This document shows positions 6,124-13,355 of a stretch of 17,493 nucleotides of DNA, piece by piece; positions within the stretch are counted from its first letter, which is position 1; each line of letters begins with the position of its first letter. Source of the stretch: Eggerthella sp. CAG:209 (GTDB lineage: Bacteria > Actinomycetota > Coriobacteriia > Coriobacteriales > Eggerthellaceae); NCBI GenBank assembly GCA_000436075.1, contig FR884643.1, forward strand, positions 35,388 through 52,880. Direction: 5' to 3'. The notes below the pieces were generated by a model, which had not been told where the DNA came from, did no database searches, and was given only the letters and a program-made list of their open reading frames with translations. Both the position numbers and the translations under genes were made by a program.

Positions 6124-8916
6124 ATGGAAACCCCATCTCCTGTTGCGTCCACCCAACCTCCATCTGCAGAATGCGCTTTTCAATGCGCGGGAAGTGCCGT
6201 TGGCGGCCTTCCGTTGGCCGAGATTGATATTCCCGATAGCTTGCGGGGCGACCTAGCCCTGTTCCTTCGCCTGGAGCGAAAAGTGCTTGATGAGTACGAT
6301 CCTGAAATCCGCAGTCTGTTCGATAGACTTCTGCAAAGCGTAATTGCTGCCAACGAGGGAGATCCGGGTAGCGCTGCGAGTGATGAACCCGTTGACGAGC
6401 AGGGGATCCCGCTCCCTTCAACTGAGGGGAACAAAGCATTTCGCGAAGCGGTTGATCTTCTCGACATGCTTCCTATTGAACGCGCTCAGGTGGTGGTGCG
6501 AGCATTCACCTCGTTCTTTCATCTGGCTAATCTATCTGAGGAAAATTATCGCGTTAAGACGTTGCGTGAGCGTGGCCGTGAGCCCTTGGGGCAAATGGAA
6601 ACCGACCCGACCAATGAACTTACCGTTGCCTATCGTCAGCTGGTAGATGAAATGGGTGTGGGTCGTGCCACCGAATTGCTGAATCGTTTGGAGTTCCACC
6701 CAGTGTTTACGGCTCATCCCACCGAAGCGCGCCGCAAAGCGGTTGAAGGAAAAATCCGTCGTATTGCATTGCTGTTAGCGGAACGTCCTTATATGGGCGG
6801 TTCTGATTTAGCGGAAAATGAGCGTCATCTGCTTCAGGAAATCGATGCATTGGTGCGCACTTCGCCCATTTCAGTGAAGAAGCCTACCCCCGTAGAGGAA
6901 GCGGACACCATTATCGATGTGTTCGACAACACGCTCTTCACCACTATTCCTAAGATTTACCGTCGATTCGATGATTGGGTTCTTGGAGAAAAGGCAGGTC
7001 GCGTTAAGCCGGTTTGCCCGCCGTTTTTCCGCTTGGGAAGCTGGATCGGGTCCGATCGCGATGGTAACCCGAACGTAACTGCAAAGGTAAGCCGTCAGGT
7101 AGCTGCTAAGTTTTCCGCCCATATGGTTTCCGCTTTGGCGGAGGCATGCCGCACGGTAGGGCGTAACCTGACTTTAGAATCGGGCTACACTTCGCCTTCG
7201 GCCGAGCTTTTGAATCTCTGGAATCATCAGGTTGAAATGAGCGAGGAGTTAACCGGTCGGGCCGAGGTCATATCCGCTTCTGAGCCGCATCGCGCGGTAA
7301 TGCTCGTCATGGCAGCGCGTCTTGATGCTACCGTTACGCGTAATGCTGACACGATGTATCGTTGTGTTGAAGATTTTTTAGTTGACCTTCGGGTAGTGCA
7401 GCGTTCACTCGTTGAAGCAGGCGCAGTGCGTGCGGCGTATGGTCCCGTGCAAACGCTTATGTGGCAGGCGGAGACGTTTGGTTTCCATATGGTGGAAATG
7501 GAGTTCCGTCAGCATTCAGTGGTTCATGAGCGTGCGTTGGCTGATATTCGCGAAAACGGGATCCATGGAAACTTGCAGCCTATGACCCGCGAGGTTCTTG
7601 ATACGTTCCGTGCCATCGGTTCTATCCAACGTCGTTACGGCAAGAAGATGGCCCACCGTTACATTATTTCGTTCACGAAAAGCGCTCAGCATGTTGCCGA
7701 TGTATACGAGCTGGCGCAGCTCGCTTTCGCCCATGCCGAAGATGTGCCGGATTTGGATGTTATCCCCCTGTTTGAGCAGCTGGAGGATTTGGAGGGCTGT
7801 GTTGAGGTTCTGGATAAGATGCTGGAGCTTCCTGCGGTGCAGCGCCGCCTGGCCCAAACCAATCGCAAGATGGAAGTGATGTTGGGGTATTCGGATTCAT
7901 CGAAAGACGCCGGTCCGACTACGGCAACGCTGGCATTGCATTCAGCTCAGGGCCGTATTGCCCAATGGGCGGAGCGCAATCGTATCGACCTTGTCATGAT
8001 GCATGGTCGTGGTGGTGCGGTCGGCCGTGGCGGTGGACCTGCTAACCGTGCGGTCTTGGCGCAACCGAAGGGCTCGGTGAACTGCTGCTTTAAGGTTACC
8101 GAGCAGGGTGAGGTAATTTTTGCCCGCTACGGGAATCCTGTTCTTGCCCAGCGTCATGTGGAAAGCGTGGCGGCGGCGACGTTGTTAAGCTCGGCTCCCT
8201 CAATTGAGCATACCAACACTCAGATGACCAGCGAATTTGCTGGCGTTGCTAAAGAGCTGGATGATGCTGCCCACAAGAGCTACCTCGATTTGCTGAATAC
8301 GGATGATTTCACCCCGTGGTTCGCTACGGTAACACCCCTTGCTGAGGTCGGTTTGCTTCCTATTGGCAGCCGTCCGGCCAAGCGCGGTCTCGGTGCTAAA
8401 TCCCTCGATGACTTGCGAACCATTCCCTGGGTGTTCTCCTGGTCCCAAGCGCGCATCAATTTGGCTGCGTGGTATGGCTTCGGTACCGCCTGTGAAAGGC
8501 TGGACGATATCGAGCAGCTCCGTCGCGCCTATCGCGAGTGGCCCCTGTTTGCCACCTTTATCGACAACCTTGAAATGTCTATCGCTAAAACAGACCAGCG
8601 TATTGCGAAGATGTACTTGTGCTTGAGCGATAGGCGCGATCTTTCCGAAAAGGTATTCGATGAAATGCAGCTGACTCGTAAATGGGTGCTTTCCATTACT
8701 GGCAGCGAATGGCCCTTGGCCCAGCGACGAGTGTTGGGGCGTGCTGTTCGTGTGCGCAATCCCTATATTGACGTTCTTTCACTTGCTCAGGTTCGTGCCC
8801 TGCGTGCTATTCGCATTCGCGGCGAGGAAATGGCAGCTAAGGAAAAGGCGGATTATCTCGCGCTGATTCTTTCTACCGTTACAGGTGTTTCCGCCGGTCT
8901 GCAGAATACTGGGTAA
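6124..8916 (+). CDS. ppc: Phosphoenolpyruvate carboxylase
   Basis: This enzyme fixes bicarbonate onto phosphoenolpyruvate to give oxaloacetate and phosphate, a cytoplasmic anaplerotic step. The family motifs are all present: FTAHPTEARR with catalytic H198, GSWIGSDRDGNPNVT near residues 305-319 (the usual GGDRDGNP reads GSDRDGNP), YSDSSKDAG near 588-596, HGRGGAVGRGGGP from H627, and the canonical C-terminus ending QNTG. The 930-residue length is slightly above the roughly 880-residue E. coli enzyme. The surplus is at least partly an acidic, low-complexity stretch around residues 76-104 and the N-terminal 30 residues. It stands alone, divergent from the permease. In an organism that lives by fermenting organic acids or amino acids it would feed oxaloacetate to biosynthesis. 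Identity is secure. Confidence 0.97.
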   Translation: METPSPVASTQPPSAECAFQCAGSAVGGLPLAEIDIPDSLRGDLALFLRLERKVLDEYDPEIRSLFDRLLQSVIAANEGDPGSAASDEPVDEQGIPLPSTEGNKAFREAVDLLDMLPIERAQVVVRAFTSFFHLANLSEENYRVKTLRERGREPLGQMETDPTNELTVAYRQLVDEMGVGRATELLNRLEFHPVFTAHPTEARRKAVEGKIRRIALLLAERPYMGGSDLAENERHLLQEIDALVRTSPISVKKPTPVEEADTIIDVFDNTLFTTIPKIYRRFDDWVLGEKAGRVKPVCPPFFRLGSWIGSDRDGNPNVTAKVSRQVAAKFSAHMVSALAEACRTVGRNLTLESGYTSPSAELLNLWNHQVEMSEELTGRAEVISASEPHRAVMLVMAARLDATVTRNADTMYRCVEDFLVDLRVVQRSLVEAGAVRAAYGPVQTLMWQAETFGFHMVEMEFRQHSVVHERALADIRENGIHGNLQPMTREVLDTFRAIGSIQRRYGKKMAHRYIISFTKSAQHVADVYELAQLAFAHAEDVPDLDVIPLFEQLEDLEGCVEVLDKMLELPAVQRRLAQTNRKMEVMLGYSDSSKDAGPTTATLALHSAQGRIAQWAERNRIDLVMMHGRGGAVGRGGGPANRAVLAQPKGSVNCCFKVTEQGEVIFARYGNPVLAQRHVESVAAATLLSSAPSIEHTNTQMTSEFAGVAKELDDAAHKSYLDLLNTDDFTPWFATVTPLAEVGLLPIGSRPAKRGLGAKSLDDLRTIPWVFSWSQARINLAAWYGFGTACERLDDIEQLRRAYREWPLFATFIDNLEMSIAKTDQRIAKMYLCLSDRRDLSEKVFDEMQLTRKWVLSITGSEWPLAQRRVLGRAVRVRNPYIDVLSLAQVRALRAIRIRGEEMAAKEKADYLALILSTVTGVSAGLQNTG

Positions 8917-8921
8917 AGAGC

Positions 8922-8957
8922 AGTTGCCCTTTTGCGTTGAAATGCTGAACGGCAACT
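8922..8957 (+). terminator. Possible weak hairpin after ppc
   Basis: AGTTGCC (8922-8928) and GGCAACT (8951-8957) are inverted, with a 22-base loop, starting 6 bases after the ppc stop. No T-run follows, so this is at most a weak or factor-dependent terminator. Confidence 0.25.
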
Positions 8958-9025
8958 AAACGGTAGATAGCAAGAAGCTAGTAGCAAGTGTGTATTCCGT
9001 CTTTCGAGAAGATAAGGAGTGAGTC

Positions 9026-9364
9026 ATGCAGGTAGATTTCGATTCCATCCAACCTGAAACCATTGAGCATTTTAAGGGTGGGGAAGGCTCCGTTACTACT
9101 CAAGCGTACGTTGACGGAAACAATCGGATTATGAGGGCAACAGTGCATCCGCATTCTTCCATCGGTTGGCATCAGCACAGTGGCAATTCAGAGATCGTGT
9201 ACGTTATGTCTGGTGTTGGCAAAGTGGTAGTTGAGGGCGGCGAAGAGCCTTTAGCTCCTGGCATATGCCATTACTGTGCGGAGGGGCAGTTTCATTCTGT
9301 GGTGAATCCTAATGAGGAGGATTTAGTCGTGTTTGCTGTGGTTCCCCAGCACGGCTCTCTGTAG
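9026..9364 (+). CDS. Small cupin-domain protein
   Basis: This 112-residue protein is a single cupin beta-barrel. Motif 1 is clear: the SIGWHQHSGNSEIVYVMSG segment gives H-x-H-x4-E-x6-G, with two His and one Glu that normally bind a divalent metal. Motif 2 is PGICHYCAEGQFHSVVN, supplying the third His. Such stand-alone cupins are sugar-isomerase-like, dioxygenase-like or ligand-sensing proteins, and no function can be assigned from sequence. The ATG at 9026 has an AAGGAG site (9013-9018) at good distance. It converges with the Nudix gene, with only 9 bases between the stops, so the two transcripts probably overlap. Confidence 0.88.
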   Translation: MQVDFDSIQPETIEHFKGGEGSVTTQAYVDGNNRIMRATVHPHSSIGWHQHSGNSEIVYVMSGVGKVVVEGGEEPLAPGICHYCAEGQFHSVVNPNEEDLVVFAVVPQHGSL

Positions 9365-9373
9365 CTTCTGGCG

Positions 9374-9925
9374 CTATTTGGAACGCTCTATTAATTTGCG
9401 ATATACGTGCTCTACCATCCAAGGCTCGGTTGACGCGGTAAGGGCTTCGTCGAACGTGAGCCAACGCACTCCAGAGTTTTCTTCGGGGGCTATGCGTAGC
9501 GTGTCTTTTTCATTTGCCTCGAACAGGTAGGTTGCATTGAGGTGCAAATGGGAGGGGACATATGCTCCGCGTTTCCAGTGCCCGTCAACGGTAAGCGTTT
9601 CGCAGGAAAGAAGGCCTGAGTGTGCCATTTTGGCGCTGCTCAGGCCTGCTTCTTCTTCGAGCTCTTTTGCGGCAACGAGCGAAAGGTCGTGTATGCCATC
9701 AGCGTGGCCTCCAATCCATGACCACGATTGATAGATGTTGTGATATATCATCAGCGTTTTTGTACGGAGGGGGTTTACGACCCAGGCTGATGCGGTAAAG
9801 TGCGCCGGCCATGCTCGATTGTAGGCCTCTTCGCGATGAGCGGCTTCGAGAAGTAGTGCGTAGTCGGCTGCTTCTTCATCGTTCTTGGGCGTAAACGTTT
9901 TTAGATCCTCAATCAGAGTGGCCAT
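9374..9925 (-). CDS. Nudix hydrolase
   Basis: This 183-residue protein contains a Nudix box starting near residue 72: GGHADGIHDLSLVAAKELEE followed by EAGL. Compared with the consensus GX5EX7REUXEEXGU, the first Glu is replaced by Asp or His and the REL arginine by Lys (AAKELEEEAG), but the EExxEE-like metal-binding acidic cluster is kept. The family hydrolyses nucleoside diphosphates linked to another moiety. The fold start (HFTASAWVVNPLRTKTLMIYH) and the late HLNATYLFEA strand match the bacterial Nudix group that also includes MutT- and IDI-like proteins. The substrate is unknown. An AAGGAA site lies 7 bases before the ATG at 9925. Confidence 0.88.
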   Translation of the reverse strand: MATLIEDLKTFTPKNDEEAADYALLLEAAHREEAYNRAWPAHFTASAWVVNPLRTKTLMIYHNIYQSWSWIGGHADGIHDLSLVAAKELEEEAGLSSAKMAHSGLLSCETLTVDGHWKRGAYVPSHLHLNATYLFEANEKDTLRIAPEENSGVRWLTFDEALTASTEPWMVEHVYRKLIERSK

Positions 9926-10499
9926 AAATGGGTTCCTTTGCGGGCGTTGCGTTTCTCGGCTTTGATCCTATTATCGCCTCTGTAAATATGATGCGGCGCG
10001 TAAAATGTGTCACTGTCGGCGCGGAAGGCGCTTGATTGCTGTTGATTCCCCGATCGCGGCTGCTTTCATTGATTATCGGTATTGCGGAGCAAGTGGCAGC
10101 CTGGCAAAAACCTATATGTGACTGCGTATCGAACGACTGAAGAACCCCTTGTTTAATTGATTGATTGATGGACGCAATGCAAGGCTCCTGAGCTTCGAGG
10201 TCCTATTGCTTTTCTGAGCGATGTCTTGCGTGTTTTAATAGCAAATTGTTCCAGTGCAAGCTAGAAATTTGTCTCTCTTGTTCTGGGTAGGCATTTCAAT
10301 ATTCCCGTTCAAGCACTCTATTTATCGATTTGGCCAGTGTTTTTGTTGGCTCTTTTTATGATAAAAATTTCCGCATTTAACCAGTTCTGCATCTATTGGA
10401 CGATACTCGCATCCTCTCTCACCATTACAAGTGTCATAAGAAAAGAAAGGGGGATTTCTTATATAAGCACTTGGAATCAAGGAGAGAGAAGGTGTAGAA
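9926..10499. other. 574-base gene-free leader between Nudix and MFS genes
   Basis: No frame gives a credible protein on either strand. The first 80 bases must hold the Nudix promoter and the rest the promoter of the transporter operon. The stretch becomes AT-rich towards the transporter and contains a GATT tandem repeat (about 10156-10168). I found no tRNA and no riboswitch I could recognise. Its length is unusual here and fits a regulated promoter. Confidence 0.5.
10443..10467. promoter_or_regulatory. Two adjoining dyads just upstream of the MFS operon
   Basis: AAGAAA (10443-10448) and TTTCTT (10455-10460) form an inverted repeat around GGGGGA, and the perfect palindrome CTTATATAAG (10458-10467) overlaps its end. 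They lie 33-57 bases before the MFS start codon. They could be an operator at or just after the transcription start. TATATA inside the palindrome could serve as a -10 element, although no good -35 was found. Confidence 0.35.
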
Positions 10500-11981
10500 A
10501 TGGCAACTGAAGTTGAAGCAAGACTAGAGGCGCGAGCGGATAACCTTGCAGCTCTTGACAGAGAAGCTCTGAACAAAACAACGCATGGTATTGCTGCACG
10601 TATTGACAAAATGCCAGTAGGCAAGTGGCAGAAGAAACTCATGTGGCTCTTTGGCGGAGCAATCTTTATCGACTCGTTGGACAATTACGTTGGTGGCGGC
10701 ATCCTTGCCCAGCTCATCAGCGAGGGTTGGTCTACTATCGATTTGAATGCATGGTTTACTTCTATGACCATGTTCGGCTATCTTATCGGTTCATTTTTAT
10801 CTGGTTTCCTCGGGGATCGTTTTGGTCGAAGAAAAGCCCTTTTGATCAACATCATGATCTTTACGCTTGCAACGGTTGTTGCTGCATTTGCTCCTAACAT
10901 GCAGTTTTTGATCGTTACTCGCTTCATCATGGGTATCGGATTGGGCGCAACAATGCCTGGCTCGTATGCAGCATTCCCAGAGTACTTACGACCTGAGATT
11001 CGTGGAAAGTATTCTGGATATATTGGCTTGATCGGCAATGTTTCCCCTCCGATTGGCGCACTTTTGACCATGCTAATTATCCCAGTTGTTGGTTGGCGAC
11101 CCATTTTCATCCTGATTGCAGTTTGCGCTTTCATCATCTGGATTCTTATCTTCAAGCTTCTTGACGAATCGCCTCGCTGGTTAGCATCCAAGGGTCGCTA
11201 CGACGAAGCAGATGCAGCACTTACCGCAGTAGAAGAGGCGTATCGCAAGGCAGGCAAGGTTGTTCCTGAACTTAACGATGAGCAGGTTCAAGAAATCATT
11301 GAAGCCGAAAAAGAGGTTAGTGGTGTTACCGAACTTCCATGGCGAGCACTGTTTAGTAAGAAGATGATCCGCCGCACGATTACGGTTAGCGTTGGTTTGA
11401 TGGCAATGAACCTGGTCGTACAGACCATCGTTAACTGGACTCCTACTCTGTTTGTTATGCAGGGTGTTAGTGTTGGCAAGTCACTCTACATGACCGTTAT
11501 TATGCTGATTGGCTGTCCTGTCGGTGTATTGCTCGAATCCCTCCTCGTTGACAAACATCCACGAAAGTGGGGCATGGTAGTACTCCTTATTGCGATTGCT
11601 ATTGCTGGCTATATCTGGTCGATGCAGACTGACGAAATGGTCATCATGGTAACCGGTTTCGTCCTCTGCGCACTTACCTATTACTACGCGTTAGTTACGT
11701 GCTCTGCTTATCTTGGTGAGGTTTTCCCAACTCAGCTGCGCTTGCGTGGCGGCGGATTCGCAAACGCTATGGGTCGTATTGCGGCTATCGTGAGCCCTTC
11801 CATCATTGCTGGATGCTTCGCTGCCGCTAACCCGGCTGGTGCGGTATATACGTTTGTCGGAATTACCGTTTTCGTAATGGCTCTCATTATCGCAATCTGT
11901 GGTATTGAAACTCGTGGTCAGACTCTCGAGAAGATTAACGACGAGGTTATTAAGGACTTCCAGGAGCACTCCAAGAAGTAA
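10500..11981 (+). CDS. MFS transporter, organic-acid/sugar-porter-like
   Basis: This 493-residue protein is a twelve-helix major facilitator with a charged cytoplasmic N-terminus of about 45 residues. The loop 2-3 signature GDRFGRRK is at 105-112, the RFIMGIGLGATMPG helix-4 motif at 141-154, DESPRWLASKGR at 222-233 after helix 6, and FPTQLRLRGGG in the second half. The end reads ETRGQTLEKI, a PETKG-like sugar-porter ending. Two acidic residues, D58 and D61, lie in helix 1 (FIDSLDNY), as in proton-coupled aromatic and organic acid porters (AAHS/NiaP-like). I infer import or exchange of a carboxylic acid used by the next two genes. A GAAGG site sits 7 bases before the ATG. The gap to the CoA-transferase gene is 75 bases, so they are probably co-transcribed. 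Confidence 0.88.
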   Translation: MATEVEARLEARADNLAALDREALNKTTHGIAARIDKMPVGKWQKKLMWLFGGAIFIDSLDNYVGGGILAQLISEGWSTIDLNAWFTSMTMFGYLIGSFLSGFLGDRFGRRKALLINIMIFTLATVVAAFAPNMQFLIVTRFIMGIGLGATMPGSYAAFPEYLRPEIRGKYSGYIGLIGNVSPPIGALLTMLIIPVVGWRPIFILIAVCAFIIWILIFKLLDESPRWLASKGRYDEADAALTAVEEAYRKAGKVVPELNDEQVQEIIEAEKEVSGVTELPWRALFSKKMIRRTITVSVGLMAMNLVVQTIVNWTPTLFVMQGVSVGKSLYMTVIMLIGCPVGVLLESLLVDKHPRKWGMVVLLIAIAIAGYIWSMQTDEMVIMVTGFVLCALTYYYALVTCSAYLGEVFPTQLRLRGGGFANAMGRIAAIVSPSIIAGCFAAANPAGAVYTFVGITVFVMALIIAICGIETRGQTLEKINDEVIKDFQEHSKK

Positions 11982-12035
11982 GCGTTTGAAGATCTTGATT
12001 ACTGTGAAGTTTTATCGGTTCAACGAGATGTTTGA

Positions 12036-12048
12036 TCCCTTGAAGGGA
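12036..12048 (+). repeat. Small dyad overlapping the CoA-transferase ribosome binding site
   Basis: TCCCTTGAAGGGA is a near-palindrome whose right half runs into the GGGAGG site (12045-12050) of the next gene. A four-pair stem could partly mask the site. Weak, but it may tune expression. Confidence 0.3.
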
Positions 12049-12056
12049 GGATAGCT

Positions 12057-13331
12057 ATGAAAGGACTAGAAGGACTCAAGGTAGTTGAGCTCACTAGCTA
12101 TGTTGCGGGTCCAGCATGCCCTCGAATCTTGGCGGAAATGGGTGCGACGGTTTACAAGATTGAGCCTTTTGAGGGCGATGACTACCGCAACAACGCCAGT
12201 GGCTTCGGGATGTCGAAGACTGAAACCGACGATCCAGCCTTTGACCTAACCTCAACAAATAAAACCTTTGTTAGCATCAACTTGAAAACTGAAGGAGGGG
12301 CTGAGTTTCTGGACAAGCTCCTTAAAGAGGCCGATGTTCTCGTTACTAGCTTTAGAGATGGTGGCCTGAAACGGCTAGGTCTCGATTACGAAACTGCCTC
12401 GAAGAAGTACCCCTCGCTTGTTTGGGCACAGATGCGCGGCTATGGCTGGCGCGGTCCTGAAAAGGATTCTCGCGGATTCGACAATACCGCCTACAACGGT
12501 CGCGGCGGTGTCTTCGCCTCGTTGCCTCAGTCGGATAATTTCGCTCCAGTAAACATGCCTAATGGATTTGGCGATTTCCAATGCGCTCTTGCTTTGACTG
12601 CTGGAATTACCAGTGCCCTTTATCGCAGGGAGAAAACTGGAAAGGGCGATAAGGTAACTGTGAATTTGTATCACGTTGCATGTTGGGCTCAGCAGATTGG
12701 TCTCGCTTCAACGCAGTTTGGTGACAAGTGGCCGAAGTCGAGGAAGAGGGCTACAACTCCAACCAATAACACCTATATGGCAGGAGATGGAACTTGGTTT
12801 GTCATGTGCATGGGAAGCTCTTATACCTACTTCCCGCTCATTATGCAATTGCTCGAGCTTGATGAATTGCTTGAAGATGAGAAATTTGGCTCGCTCGAGA
12901 TAATGAACAGCACTGGAGCAAACGTTGAGGCCATCAGGAGGATGGAGGAAGCTTTTGCTAAGCATGACTTTGCTTATTGGCAGAAGGTTTTCGATGAGAA
13001 CTCGATTGCGTATCATCGCCTCTATCACTTTGAGGACATCTTGGTTGACGAAGAAGCTTACGACAACGACATCCTGAGGAAGCTTCCCTATGACGCTTTC
13101 GGGGAAAAAGCCTTAACAACTAGTCCTATTAGGCTCGAATCGGTTGGTGATCCGATTATCTACAGATCAAGGCCAATCGGTTACGACACGAAGAGCGTAA
13201 TGGAAGAGTACGGTTACAGCGATGAAGAGATCGAGGCTCTGGTTCAGGGCGAGGCTGTAAAGGTTTACGACGGACCAGAACTAAAGGGTTGCGTTCTCGA
13301 GCCAAGCTACGGACCTGACTCAATCATCTAA
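12057..13331 (+). CDS. Type III (CaiB/BaiF family) acyl-CoA transferase
   Basis: This 424-residue cytoplasmic enzyme should move CoA from a donor acyl-CoA to a free carboxylic acid through an aspartyl-CoA anhydride. The family pattern is complete: GLKVVELTSYVAGPACPRIL, then EMGATVYKIEPFEGDDYR at the N-terminus, SFRDGGLKRLGLDYE, GYGWRGPEKDSRGFDNTAYN, then FGDFQCALALTAGITSALYR with the presumed nucleophile D173, and TGKGDKVTVNLY. Its length equals that of BaiF-, CaiB- and FldA-type transferases, but the substrate group cannot be chosen from sequence. It differs from the second family member in the window, which carries a racemase-like HD motif. A strong GGGAGG site lies 6 bases upstream, and the oxidoreductase gene starts 24 bases after its stop. 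The pair likely activates an unsaturated acid for reduction. Confidence 0.9.
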   Translation: MKGLEGLKVVELTSYVAGPACPRILAEMGATVYKIEPFEGDDYRNNASGFGMSKTETDDPAFDLTSTNKTFVSINLKTEGGAEFLDKLLKEADVLVTSFRDGGLKRLGLDYETASKKYPSLVWAQMRGYGWRGPEKDSRGFDNTAYNGRGGVFASLPQSDNFAPVNMPNGFGDFQCALALTAGITSALYRREKTGKGDKVTVNLYHVACWAQQIGLASTQFGDKWPKSRKRATTPTNNTYMAGDGTWFVMCMGSSYTYFPLIMQLLELDELLEDEKFGSLEIMNSTGANVEAIRRMEEAFAKHDFAYWQKVFDENSIAYHRLYHFEDILVDEEAYDNDILRKLPYDAFGEKALTTSPIRLESVGDPIIYRSRPIGYDTKSVMEEYGYSDEEIEALVQGEAVKVYDGPELKGCVLEPSYGPDSII

Positions 13332-13355
13332 TCGATTTAAAGGAAGCGACACGTC

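Noticed and set aside
10322..10684. A 120-codon minus-strand frame before and inside the MFS gene
   Set aside because: Half of it is antisense to the clearly coding MFS N-terminus, and the rest covers the leader. Its composition is not protein-like and there is no start site.
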